Shown here in pieces: positions 8,418 to 18,803 of a DNA stretch of 29,700 nucleotides; within the stretch, counting starts at the first letter, position 1, and the number at the start of each line of letters is the position of its first letter. This stretch comes from Methylophaga sp. (GTDB lineage: Bacteria > Pseudomonadota > Gammaproteobacteria > Nitrosococcales > Methylophagaceae): the NCBI GenBank assembly GCA_014762585.1, contig JABURN010000036.1:1-29700 (forward strand), given 5' to 3'. The translations under genes and the position numbers were made by a program. The notes below the pieces were generated by a model. It was not told the origin of the DNA, made no database searches, and worked only from the letters and a program-made list of their open reading frames with translations.

Positions 8418-9377
8418 ATGGCTAATGAGCAGGAGTATCAATTCGCAATCAACCTGATGGAGCATTTGGTGACGGCGACCTTTGTGCTCGACAGGGACGG
8501 TAAAGTTATCATCTGGAACAGGGCTTGTGAGCGGCTGACAGGCATTGCAGCAAAAGAGGTGCTGGGCACAGGAAACCACTGGCAGGCTTTTTACCGTGAA
8601 GCCAGACCCTGCCTTGCAGACCTGATTGTGCAGCACCGAACCGAAGAGTTGGATGAACTGTACGAATTTCATACCAAACCATCGATGTTCGGTAATGGCT
8701 ACCAGGCAGAAAACTGGTGTTTCCTCCCTGGTGTGAATCAACGGGTATATATGGCCTTTGATGCTGGGCCGATCTTCAATGAACAAGGTCAACTCATTGC
8801 CGTTGTCGAAACAATGCGCGACATGACCTCCTACAAAAGCCTGCAGTCAGGGCTGGAACGTCTGGTAGAGATTGATGAGCTGACCGGACTTTCTAACCGT
8901 CGATATTTGAATGAGCACCTAGAGCTTGAATGGGCTCAGGCAGTGCGTAAGCAAGATTATTTTTCGCTTGTATTGATTGATATTGATTACTTCAAACAAT
9001 ACAACGACAGCTACGGACATCAGGCAGGCGATGAGTGCCTGAAAACTGTGGCTAAATGCATGCAGGACAGCCTGGCCCGTGGCACTGATATGGTCGTCAG
9101 ATACGGCGGCGAAGAATTCTGCATTATGCTCCCTGGTGTTAAGCCTGATCATGCTGTGCGAATTGCAGAGCGCATACGACAAAACATCAGCAAGCTGCAG
9201 CTGGAACATAAGGCCAGTCAGGTTGCCGGCCATGTCACTCTGAGCTGTGGGGTCGCCAGTCTCATTCCAAGCGGTGAGATGCCGGCAGAAGAAATTATCC
9301 GATTTGCCGATGACGCGCTCTATCAGGCCAAAGCCGAAGGCCGCAACCGAACAGTGAAGATAGGCTCACCGCATTAA
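8418..9377 (+). CDS. PAS-GGDEF diguanylate cyclase
   Basis: 319 residues. An N-terminal PAS-like domain (about 8-138; FVLDRDGKVIIWNRACERLTG near 22-42) is joined through a short helical linker to a GGDEF domain (about 150-315; VEIDELTGLSNRRYL start). The active-site loop is GGEEF at 230-234, which is catalytically competent. RGTD at 221-224, five residues before it, is a proper RxxD inhibitory site for product feedback. The predicted reaction is 2 GTP to cyclic di-GMP in the cytosol. No transmembrane helix is seen, so the signal is presumably intracellular. Cys65, Cys101 and several His in the PAS region could contact a ligand, but no specific cofactor motif is obvious. It is convergent with gdhA, with only 18 bases between the stop codons. 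Confidence 0.92.
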   Translation: MANEQEYQFAINLMEHLVTATFVLDRDGKVIIWNRACERLTGIAAKEVLGTGNHWQAFYREARPCLADLIVQHRTEELDELYEFHTKPSMFGNGYQAENWCFLPGVNQRVYMAFDAGPIFNEQGQLIAVVETMRDMTSYKSLQSGLERLVEIDELTGLSNRRYLNEHLELEWAQAVRKQDYFSLVLIDIDYFKQYNDSYGHQAGDECLKTVAKCMQDSLARGTDMVVRYGGEEFCIMLPGVKPDHAVRIAERIRQNISKLQLEHKASQVAGHVTLSCGVASLIPSGEMPAEEIIRFADDALYQAKAEGRNRTVKIGSPH

Positions 9378-9395
9378 ACCGGGTTAGCCCACGGC

Positions 9396-10802
<1,407 letters not shown>

Positions 10803-10906
10803 TCAGCTTCAACTCCAGCTTATAAGCTCCATCAGTCACCCGCAACAGCCTGCCGATAAATCGGGCTTTTCGTTGTCCTAAGGTTATTGGCTCAGAGGAG
10901 GTCAGT

Positions 10907-11497
10907 ATGTTCCCGATTCGTTTTGCCGGCTTGCTGACAGCGCTGGTTTTATCCCCTGCTGTGCAGGCTTATTACTGTTTTGAGCCTTCTCCGACTTATC
11001 TGCAAATGGGTGAAGCCTATTTCACTGACACCGCCAGGCGGATTGTCGTTGAGGGGAATGAGCCGGCTCTCGATATTCTTGAAAACCTTCAGGGTGAGTG
11101 GGAGGGCTACTTATCCGAGATTATCTGTGAAGGTGATAAAGAAGCACCGGAGCCGATTTACCGGGAAGCGGAAGTCGAAGCGGATGTAAAAGATTCCAAC
11201 ACAGCGCTATTTCTGATCTCGATGAGTAAAACCTACCGCGACAGCTTTGTGGAAAGTGAGTCTGTGTTCTTGATGAACAGAGGAAGTATGTACTCACTCA
11301 GAATTAACGACAGTTTTGTCAGCGCCAGTGAAAGAGAAAGACGCAGCCTGCAGGGCAGGCAGATCGGCACCCGCTATGTTGAAGTGATTTCAGAAATAGA
11401 GATTGAAAACGATGATCAAATCACCGTTGACTGGCAGTTGTTTTCAAACGGTGTGTTTGTTTACAGTCAGCGATTGACTCTGGACAGGGACTTGTAA
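10907..11497 (+). CDS. Exported protein of unknown function
   Basis: 196 residues with a very strong RBS (GAGGAGGT) before the ATG. Residues 1-21 form a signal peptide ending AVQA. The mature part starts YYCFEPSP and contains only two cysteines that I can find, C24 and C74 (IICEGD), which could form one disulfide. The rest is acidic and looks beta-rich, with a LQGEWEGYLSE segment at about 61-71 reminiscent of lipocalin-like or START-like small-molecule-binding barrels; that resemblance is weak. No lipobox, catalytic triad or repeat is visible. It is divergent from gdhA and convergent with the Deg protease gene. Coding is well supported by the RBS, the signal peptide and the terminator just behind it; the function is unknown. 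Confidence 0.75.
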   Translation: MFPIRFAGLLTALVLSPAVQAYYCFEPSPTYLQMGEAYFTDTARRIVVEGNEPALDILENLQGEWEGYLSEIICEGDKEAPEPIYREAEVEADVKDSNTALFLISMSKTYRDSFVESESVFLMNRGSMYSLRINDSFVSASERERRSLQGRQIGTRYVEVISEIEIENDDQITVDWQLFSNGVFVYSQRLTLDRDL

Positions 11498-11534
11498 AAA
11501 AACACCACACTGCCAGATTGCACAGTGTGGTGTT
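11496..11534 (-). terminator. Rho-independent terminator for the cbpA/Deg-protease unit
   Basis: A perfect 12 bp stem AACACCACACTG (11501-11512) with CAGTGTGGTGTT (11523-11534) and a 10-base loop. On the minus strand it is followed by a run of seven T, so it best serves the protease transcript. It may also slow the opposing transcript from 10907. Confidence 0.88.
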
Positions 11535-11542
11535 TAAGCCAG

Positions 11543-12919
11543 CTACTTCAACAACAAGAACATGGCCTGGCGACCACGCACAATATTCAGCAGTAACTGA
11601 TCGGCATTCTGCACCATCGGCTTGAAAGCCTCGAGGCTCTTCACCGGCTGACGGTTTACCGAGGTGATCAGGTCTTCGGCACGCAGACCGGCATTCCAGG
11701 CCGGGCTGCCACGTTTAACGGAGTAAATCACTACGCCCTCAACACGGCCGTAGTATGGCGATCCCTCTTCAATATCACCGAAGGTGGCACCCGACAATTT
11801 TGGGTGCACCGTGCCATTGGCTTCAGTTTGCCGGGTTTGCTTGACCTCGGCAGTCAGCTTTTTCTTGTCCCCGTCACGAATGATTGATAGCTCCACTTCC
11901 TGCCCGACTACCATCAGACCAATGGTGTTACGCAGACTGTCGGCATTGGCCAGACGGGCACCGTCAACGGCGGTGATGATATCGCCGACCCGCAATCCAG
12001 CTTCATCAGCGGCCGAGTTAGGCACGACATGGGTCACAACAGCGCCTTCCTGTTGGTCAATATCAAAAGCGTTAGCCAGTTCCGGTGTGATGTCCTGCAT
12101 CTGTACGCCAAGGTAGGCCCGGCGAACTTCACCAAATTCCAGTAATTGATCACTGATTTGTTTCACCAGATTACTGGGGATGGCAAAGCCGATACCGACA
12201 TTGCCCGGATTTTGCCCGGGCGAGAAAATCGCGGTGTTGATACCGACCAGTTCACCTCGCAAATTGACCAGGGCACCACCGGAATTACCGGGGTTAATCG
12301 ACGCATCGGTCTGAATAAAGTTTTCATAGCCTTCAATGCCGAGGCCACTGCGGCCCAGAGCACTGACAATCCCGGATGTGACTGTCTGACCCAGACCAAA
12401 GGGATTACCAATCGCCACCACAAAGTCGCCCACGCGCAGTGACTCCGAGTCGGCCAGAGGCAGGGCTGAAAGATTTTCTGACGGGATCTTGATTAAAGCC
12501 ACATCGGTCGCTGGGTCGGTACCGACAATCTCAGCCTGGAAGTTACGGCCATCATTCAACGAGACTGTTATTTCATCCGCACCGCGAATCACGTGATTGT
12601 TGGTAATCACCAGACCTTCCCGGGCATCGATAATCACGCCGGAGCCGAGACTCTGGCGGGGTCTGACCCGGGGTTGTTCCGGCAGATTGAAAAAATGACG
12701 AAAGAACGGATCGTTGAGCAGTGGGTTGTCCTGCACCCTGACCTGACTGCGGGTCGCAATATTGACCACGGCTGGCTTGGAGCGATCCAGCATCGGTGCC
12801 AGTGTCGGCATTTTTCCTTCGCTGGCAAACCAGTCAAGGGGCAGGGCGGCGCTGGCGACCTGGGCAATCAGGGTCAGGCCAGCCAACCACACCAAAAGGG
12901 ATTTGAGATTTTTGCTCAT
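11543..12919 (-). CDS. Deg/HtrA (Do family) periplasmic serine protease with two PDZ domains
   Basis: 458 residues. A signal peptide ends near VASA (residue 24). The trypsin-like domain carries the triad H109 (TNNHVI), D139 (TDVALI) and S213 (NPGNSGGAL). Two PDZ domains follow, one from about 265 (YLGVQMQDI) and one at the C-terminus (about 375-455). The Q-linker/LA loop is short (DNPLLNDPFFRHFF), more like DegQ or MucD than E. coli DegP. The enzyme would degrade or hold misfolded envelope proteins. AGGAGG lies within the 13-base gap after cbpA, so both genes are probably one transcript, a chaperone and protease pair. I do not assign degP, degQ or mucD from sequence alone. Confidence 0.93.
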   Translation of the reverse strand: MSKNLKSLLVWLAGLTLIAQVASAALPLDWFASEGKMPTLAPMLDRSKPAVVNIATRSQVRVQDNPLLNDPFFRHFFNLPEQPRVRPRQSLGSGVIIDAREGLVITNNHVIRGADEITVSLNDGRNFQAEIVGTDPATDVALIKIPSENLSALPLADSESLRVGDFVVAIGNPFGLGQTVTSGIVSALGRSGLGIEGYENFIQTDASINPGNSGGALVNLRGELVGINTAIFSPGQNPGNVGIGFAIPSNLVKQISDQLLEFGEVRRAYLGVQMQDITPELANAFDIDQQEGAVVTHVVPNSAADEAGLRVGDIITAVDGARLANADSLRNTIGLMVVGQEVELSIIRDGDKKKLTAEVKQTRQTEANGTVHPKLSGATFGDIEEGSPYYGRVEGVVIYSVKRGSPAWNAGLRAEDLITSVNRQPVKSLEAFKPMVQNADQLLLNIVRGRQAMFLLLK

Positions 12920-12932
12920 CTAAACCTCCTTA

Positions 12933-13838
<906 letters not shown>

Positions 13839-13860
13839 AAACGGACTTATACACCTGAAA

Positions 13861-13874
13861 TTGATTTAGATCAG
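13861..13874. promoter_or_regulatory. FNR/Anr-like site between cbpA and the second TonB receptor
   Basis: TTGATTTAGATCAG matches the consensus TTGAT-N4-ATCAA at nine of ten defined bases. It is 22 bases upstream of cbpA on one side and 115 upstream of the TonB receptor on the other, so it could act as a repressor site for cbpA or an activator site for the receptor. One such match by chance in this much DNA is possible. Confidence 0.4.
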
Positions 13875-13989
13875 TAAGTGGGGTTTTCAGTGCCGGATTT
13901 CAACAGATTCGGGAATTTTACTGATGCCCAGCTCAAGTGGGTGTGAGAAAATGCACCACACAAAAAATCGATAACAAGAGAGATGAGCA

Positions 13990-16026
13990 ATGTTTAAAAG
14001 ACGCAATATGTCATTGATGGTGGCCCTTGCTCTGGGCACTGGTGCCCAGGCTGTGGTGGCTGAAGACAATCTGGCGCTGGATGAACTGGTCGTCACCGGT
14101 ACCCGTTCTGAAACGCCGCTATTGGAACAGGCCGGTAATACCGGCAAGATTTCTGAAGAGGAAATCGATCTGGTGCGCCCGGACCACATTACCGAGATTG
14201 CCAACCGGGTCAGTGGCGTTAATATTCAGCACGGTAATGGTCAGGAGCATCTGACTTCGATTCGTTCCCCGGTCCTGACCGGCGGCGCCGGCGCCGGTTC
14301 ATTCCTGTTCCTGGAAGATGGTATTCCGCTTCGTGCAGCCGGTTTTGCCAATGTAAATGGCCTGTTTGAAGTCAACTATGAGCAGGCAGGTGGCATTGAA
14401 ATCGTTCGTGGCCCCGGCAGTGCCTTCTACGGCTCCAACGCCGTACATGGTCTGGTTAATGTGTTGTCGCGGGCACCTTCACTGGAACTGGAGCGCGAAA
14501 TTGATTTGTCGATTGGACCGCATGATCTTTACACCGCCAAAGCCACTGTGAGTGATACTGTCGGCAATCATGGTTATCGCGTCAATGTGCTGGGTACATC
14601 GGATGGCGGTTATGTCAGCGAGTCCGGTTATGACCAGCAGAAAGTGACTTTGCGCCATGACTACTTCGGCGATGTCGACAGTTTCAAGACCTTATTCAGC
14701 TATACCAACTTGAATCAGGAGACGGCCGGTTACATTGTAGGCTTCAAGGCTTATGAAGATGAGAGCCTGTCGCGCACCAACCCCAACCCAGAAGCCTATC
14801 GTGATGCCAAATCCTATCGCCTGTCGACAGAGTGGATTCACGAGCTGAGTGACACTTCTCGTTTTACCCTGACTCCATACATGCGTCATACCGAAATGGA
14901 GTTCCTGATGCATTTCCTGCCGGGCCAGCCGGTAGAGAAAAACAAGCACAGCAGCGTCGGTCTGCTGTCGTCTTACACGAAGGAGCTGGATGGCGGTCAT
15001 AAAGTGATCGTGGGTACCGATTTTGAATACACCGAAGGTGAGCTGTCCGAGGTACAGTTCAATCCCGATACTTTCGGTCGTTTCCTTCAAGGCGTGCATT
15101 ATGATTATGAAGTCGATGCGACAGTGATTGCACCCTACATACATAGTGAGTGGCAAGTACTTGAAAAAACCCGTGTGACAGCGGGTCTGAGATACGAGTA
15201 CACCCGCTATGATTACACCAATAACACTGACTCACTCACTTTCGGTCCACGTTATCTGCGACCTGATAGTGACGTTGATACCTTCAGTAATTTCAGTCCC
15301 AAGCTGGGGCTGGTACAAGAGCTGACCGACGACACTGCAGCTTTTGTGAATTACTCGCGAGGGAACCGGGCTCCACAAACTACCGATTTGTATCGTGCTC
15401 AGGTGGTACCGTCACAAACCGGTACTGCGGATTCGGAAACCATCGACAGTATCGAAGTCGGTCTGCGTAAAGTCGGCGAAGGGCTGCAGTATGAGATTGC
15501 CGCCTATCACATGAAAAAGCGGGATTATTTCTTCACCGACAGCAGTGATCAGAATGTACCTGACGGTAAAACCGAGCATACTGGTCTTGAGATCGGGGTG
15601 TTCTACCCATTCAACGCCAAATTCGATATTGCGGCGAATGTCGCTTTTGCCAAGCATGAGTATGATTTCGACAAACCCAATGCCAATATCGAAAAAGGCG
15701 ACTACCTGGTTACGGCACCGCGCCGGATTGGCAATATACGCCTGGGCTGGAATGTGACACCACAAACCCGCACAGAACTGGAGTGGGTGCATATCAGCGA
15801 TTACTACCTGAATGACGCCAATACCTTCAAATACGAAGGGCATGACGTCTTTAACCTGCGTGCCTCACATGATGTGACTGCAAACTTCACGGTGTATGGC
15901 CGCATCAAAAACCTGTTCAACACAGAGTATGCCGAGCGGGCTGATTACAACGCTAATATCCCTGACTACCGTTACTTCGTCGGTGAAAAGCGTTACCTGC
16001 ATGTAGGTGCAAGTTACCGTTTCTAA
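13990..16026 (+). CDS. TonB-dependent outer-membrane receptor, substrate unknown
   Basis: 678 residues with a signal peptide ending near VVAE (about residue 24) and a clear TonB box DELVVTGTR at about 31-39. The plug (about 40-165) contains FLFLEDGIPLRAAG and IEIVRGPGSAFYGSNAVHG. The barrel runs to a terminal YRF, the usual C-terminal phenylalanine. It is of the BtuB/CirA-like shape rather than the siderophore type of the other two receptors, and I see no Fur-like box upstream. The substrate may be a vitamin, metal complex, peptide or carbohydrate. The gene is monocistronic, with a terminator 10 bases after its stop. The convergent neighbour on the other strand is the ATP-grasp gene, which may be chance. 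Confidence 0.88.
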   Translation: MFKRRNMSLMVALALGTGAQAVVAEDNLALDELVVTGTRSETPLLEQAGNTGKISEEEIDLVRPDHITEIANRVSGVNIQHGNGQEHLTSIRSPVLTGGAGAGSFLFLEDGIPLRAAGFANVNGLFEVNYEQAGGIEIVRGPGSAFYGSNAVHGLVNVLSRAPSLELEREIDLSIGPHDLYTAKATVSDTVGNHGYRVNVLGTSDGGYVSESGYDQQKVTLRHDYFGDVDSFKTLFSYTNLNQETAGYIVGFKAYEDESLSRTNPNPEAYRDAKSYRLSTEWIHELSDTSRFTLTPYMRHTEMEFLMHFLPGQPVEKNKHSSVGLLSSYTKELDGGHKVIVGTDFEYTEGELSEVQFNPDTFGRFLQGVHYDYEVDATVIAPYIHSEWQVLEKTRVTAGLRYEYTRYDYTNNTDSLTFGPRYLRPDSDVDTFSNFSPKLGLVQELTDDTAAFVNYSRGNRAPQTTDLYRAQVVPSQTGTADSETIDSIEVGLRKVGEGLQYEIAAYHMKKRDYFFTDSSDQNVPDGKTEHTGLEIGVFYPFNAKFDIAANVAFAKHEYDFDKPNANIEKGDYLVTAPRRIGNIRLGWNVTPQTRTELEWVHISDYYLNDANTFKYEGHDVFNLRASHDVTANFTVYGRIKNLFNTEYAERADYNANIPDYRYFVGEKRYLHVGASYRF

Positions 16027-16036
16027 ATAAAATGAT

Positions 16037-16063
16037 AAAAAAGGGGCCCTCGGCCCCTTTTTT
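16037..16063. terminator. Bidirectional Rho-independent terminator
   Basis: AAAAAAGGGGCC (16037-16048) and GGCCCCTTTTTT (16052-16063) with loop CTC. The A-run and T-run make it effective for both converging genes, the TonB receptor (+) and the ATP-grasp ligase (-). Confidence 0.92.
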
Positions 16064-16080
16064 ATTAGAGATAAACTCCC

Positions 16081-17559
16081 TCAGCGACTGGCTGACTTTC
16101 TCTCTTCCAGCCGTCGCAAAAACTCACGCATGATATCGTCATACAGCGCCATACCCAGGTATTCATCTTCGACACCGCTGTCGATGCTGGGGTTGTCATT
16201 GATTTCGATCACCACAATGCGGTTGCCACTCTGCTTAATATCAATGCCATAGAGCCCATTGCCAATCAGCTTGGCAGCCTTGGTGGCGATGCGAATCACT
16301 TTTTCCGGTACTTCACTGACCGGTATCGCCGCAGACTTACCGCTGTCAGTGCCTTTTTTGGTGTTGTGGTTGTAGATCTGCCAGTGGCCTTTACTCATAA
16401 AATACTGGCAGGCATAAATCGGTTTGTTGTTGAAGACACCAATCCGCCAGTCATAATCGGTGTACATATATTCCTGCAGCAGAATAATCGCTGACTGCTG
16501 GAAGAAGGCCGGGGCTTCACGGCGCAGATCGTCGGCATTGTTGACCTTAATCACACCGCGGGAAAAGGCCCCGTCTGGGATTTTCATCACCAGCGGGAAG
16601 GTGGCGGTTTCACACAATGCATCCAGACCCGCATGATCATTGCGATACAAAAGGTGCGATTCCGGCATCGGCAGATCATTCGCGGCCAGCAGTTCCTTCA
16701 AATAGATCTTGTTGGTGCAACGGATGATTGAGGTGGGGTCATCAATAACGACCAGACCTTCACTCTCAGCGCGGCGGGCAAACTTGTAGGTGTGGTTATG
16801 CGTCGCCGTGGTTTCACGGATAAACAGAGCGTCATATTCAGCCAGGCGAATGTATTCGCGCGGCGTAATCAGCTCGACATCAATGCCGATGCGTCGACCA
16901 CTGCTGATGAACTTCTTCAGCGCCGCCATATTGCTGGGCGGCATTTCTTCCTTGGGATTATGCAAAATCGCCATATCGTATCGGTACTGGCGACGTTTGG
17001 ATGGCTTGCGCCACAGGCGATGACTGAAGTTATCCAGCGCTTCGGCAAAGAAATCCTGTTCCTGCTCGCTCAGTTTGTTGATGGCACTGGCCTTGATGCG
17101 GGTAATGGTCCAGTGGCCGTTAAAGCTGAACTCAACATCCAGAATCGGGCAGGGGAATTGTTCGAAAATCTGCCGCGCCAGTTTCTGCAGTGAAGTCACC
17201 GGCGTCTGGCCGAAGTAAATTTTCAGGACAAAGCGTTCAGTCTGGTCAGTGGTGGCCAGTTGTTTGTCCAGTTGTGCCGACAGATCGGACAGGTCATAAG
17301 CGTAAAGACTTTTGCGCGATAAATCGTTGATGGTGCGCAGTCCGGGCAGGACCCGATGGCCGCGGGCTTCGGCCACCATAGAGCAATAATAGCCGCGACT
17401 CAGGTAGTCGAGGCTGCGGCAAAGGTTGAGAATCTGCGCACGACTGTCGCTGCGCGGCGGGGGAGATTGCAGGTAATCATCGACCGCAATGACCTGCTCA
17501 CTGGGGAAATAGGGACTCCAGTCATCAATATTTTCGACTATTATCAGATGCTTAGTCAT
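16081..17559 (-). CDS. RimK-like ATP-grasp ligase with N-terminal RLAN domain
   Basis: 492 residues. About 1-160 resembles the RLAN domain that precedes a subset of RimK-like ATP-grasp proteins; a linker leads to the ATP-grasp core at about 280-485. Visible core marks are VMKIPDGAFSRG (325-334, nucleotide-binding lysine K326), LLQEYMYTDYDWRIGVF (360-376) and YGIDI (D440) with IEINDNPSID (451-460), the acidic/Asn Mg-ATP ligands. ATP-grasp enzymes of this group join a carboxylate to an amine via an acyl phosphate, as RimK does when adding glutamates to ribosomal protein S6. True RimK is shorter (about 300 residues) and lacks RLAN, so the target here is probably different. It is divergent from the DUF2817 and GNAT-C39 genes, a neighbourhood I recall as recurrent for this family. 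Confidence 0.9.
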   Translation of the reverse strand: MTKHLIIVENIDDWSPYFPSEQVIAVDDYLQSPPPRSDSRAQILNLCRSLDYLSRGYYCSMVAEARGHRVLPGLRTINDLSRKSLYAYDLSDLSAQLDKQLATTDQTERFVLKIYFGQTPVTSLQKLARQIFEQFPCPILDVEFSFNGHWTITRIKASAINKLSEQEQDFFAEALDNFSHRLWRKPSKRRQYRYDMAILHNPKEEMPPSNMAALKKFISSGRRIGIDVELITPREYIRLAEYDALFIRETTATHNHTYKFARRAESEGLVVIDDPTSIIRCTNKIYLKELLAANDLPMPESHLLYRNDHAGLDALCETATFPLVMKIPDGAFSRGVIKVNNADDLRREAPAFFQQSAIILLQEYMYTDYDWRIGVFNNKPIYACQYFMSKGHWQIYNHNTKKGTDSGKSAAIPVSEVPEKVIRIATKAAKLIGNGLYGIDIKQSGNRIVVIEINDNPSIDSGVEDEYLGMALYDDIMREFLRRLEERKSASR

Positions 17560-17635
17560 AGTGTGCTGTTGCTTCCTCCTGCGCCAGCGTGGTGTTTAAA
17601 AACGAATGATAAAGTCAATTTAATCTGCATGTGTT

Positions 17636-17709
17636 AAAAATTTTTGCGAAGGATTTTATTTGCTGGTCAAAATGAGCAAACTCACATATTCTTCGCGAAA
17701 AATTTTTGC
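17636..17709. repeat. Repeated A5T5 element with flanking inverted repeat in a divergent promoter region
   Basis: AAAAATTTTTGC occurs at 17636-17647 and again at 17698-17709, 62 bases start to start. The first copy is followed by GCGAAG and the second is preceded by CTTCGCG, so TTTTTGCGAAG and CTTCGCGAAAAA also form an imperfect inverted repeat. Inside lies a six-base hairpin TTTGCT/AGCAAA (17659-17664, 17675-17680). The element lies entirely between the ATP-grasp and DUF2817 genes and ends three bases before the AGGAGG RBS. Confidence 0.65.
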
Positions 17710-17726
17710 ACAGGAGGCCCGTTGCC

Positions 17727-18803
17727 ATGTATGCAGATGCCGTTTTGAGTGTTTTTTCCCAACGTTACGCGGGGGCTCGCGACAAGTTTATCAGCCATGT
17801 CGAAACCAGTTCGATCGTGGAAAAGCTGACCAATCTGCCGCACCCGCTGAAGGGGCCCAAAAACGAAAAACTGTTCTGTGACATCGCCTGGGCCGGGAAT
17901 CTCAAAGCCGACAAAGTCCTGGTGCTGGTATCAGGCATCCACGGTGTTGAGGGTGGCGTGGGCTCGGCGATTCAGTCCGACTTCGTGTCCCGTCACCGTC
18001 GTCTGCCTTCCGATGTCTGTGTGGTGCTGGTGCATGCGCTGAATCCCTGGGGATTTGCCTGGGCGAGTCGAAATGACGAGCAGGGCATTGATGTCAATCG
18101 CAACTTTGTTGACTTCAATAGTAAGCTGCCAGTTTCCAAAGCCACCGAAATCTGGGCTGAATTACAGCAGGGCAAAACTGACATAGCGACGATTGCGCAA
18201 AACCGCCAGCAATTCGACTTGCTGTCAGAGGGGCAGTACGAAAAACCGGACATGCCCTATTACGGCGGAAAAGAGCCCAGTTGGTCACGTCAGGTTGTGG
18301 AGCAGCTGGTAGCGCAAATCAAGCCGGCTAACCGTAAACAAGTCATGGTGATTGATATTCACAGTGGCCTCGGTCCCTATGGTTACGGTGAGCTGATTTG
18401 TGATCATCCAGTGGACAGCAAAGCCCATGATTATGCTGTGGAACTGTTCGGTGCCACGGTCACGGAGCCGTCGCTGGGCAACTCCAGTTCCGGTACCAAG
18501 CTGGGGCTGCATGACTATTTCTGGCACAGTCAGGGTGAACATGTCTGCTATCTGACACTGGAATTCGGTAGTTTCGGCAATCAGCAGATGCTCAAGGTCC
18601 TGTCCGACGATCAGAAGCTGCAGCAGTCCGGCAAAATGGACTGGTCGGATGACAAAACTCTGGATGTTAAACATGCGATGCAGGACTTTTTCTGCCCGGA
18701 TGAAGCACAATGGCAGGAACTGGTGCTGTTCCGTGGCCGTCAGGTGATAGAGATGGCACTGGACGGATTAACTGAGAATGCAAACCACAACAACGGACGC
18801 TGA
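17727..18803 (+). CDS. DUF2817 M14-like zinc carboxypeptidase/deacylase
   Basis: 358 residues. The frame can be extended to a TTG at 17706, but that would place the perfect AGGAGG (17712-17717) inside the gene, so ATG 17727 with a 9-base spacer is the start. Zinc-peptidase residues are visible: HGVE (H72, E75), the M14-type NRNF (124-127), a third ligand H212 in DIHSGLG, and the probable catalytic glutamate E279 in TLEFG. No signal peptide is seen, so it is cytosolic. The family is related to carboxypeptidase A and succinylglutamate desuccinylase/aspartoacylase-like enzymes and would cleave an amide or peptide bond. The last 26 bases overlap the next gene, indicating translational coupling with it. 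Confidence 0.87.
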   Translation: MYADAVLSVFSQRYAGARDKFISHVETSSIVEKLTNLPHPLKGPKNEKLFCDIAWAGNLKADKVLVLVSGIHGVEGGVGSAIQSDFVSRHRRLPSDVCVVLVHALNPWGFAWASRNDEQGIDVNRNFVDFNSKLPVSKATEIWAELQQGKTDIATIAQNRQQFDLLSEGQYEKPDMPYYGGKEPSWSRQVVEQLVAQIKPANRKQVMVIDIHSGLGPYGYGELICDHPVDSKAHDYAVELFGATVTEPSLGNSSSGTKLGLHDYFWHSQGEHVCYLTLEFGSFGNQQMLKVLSDDQKLQQSGKMDWSDDKTLDVKHAMQDFFCPDEAQWQELVLFRGRQVIEMALDGLTENANHNNGR

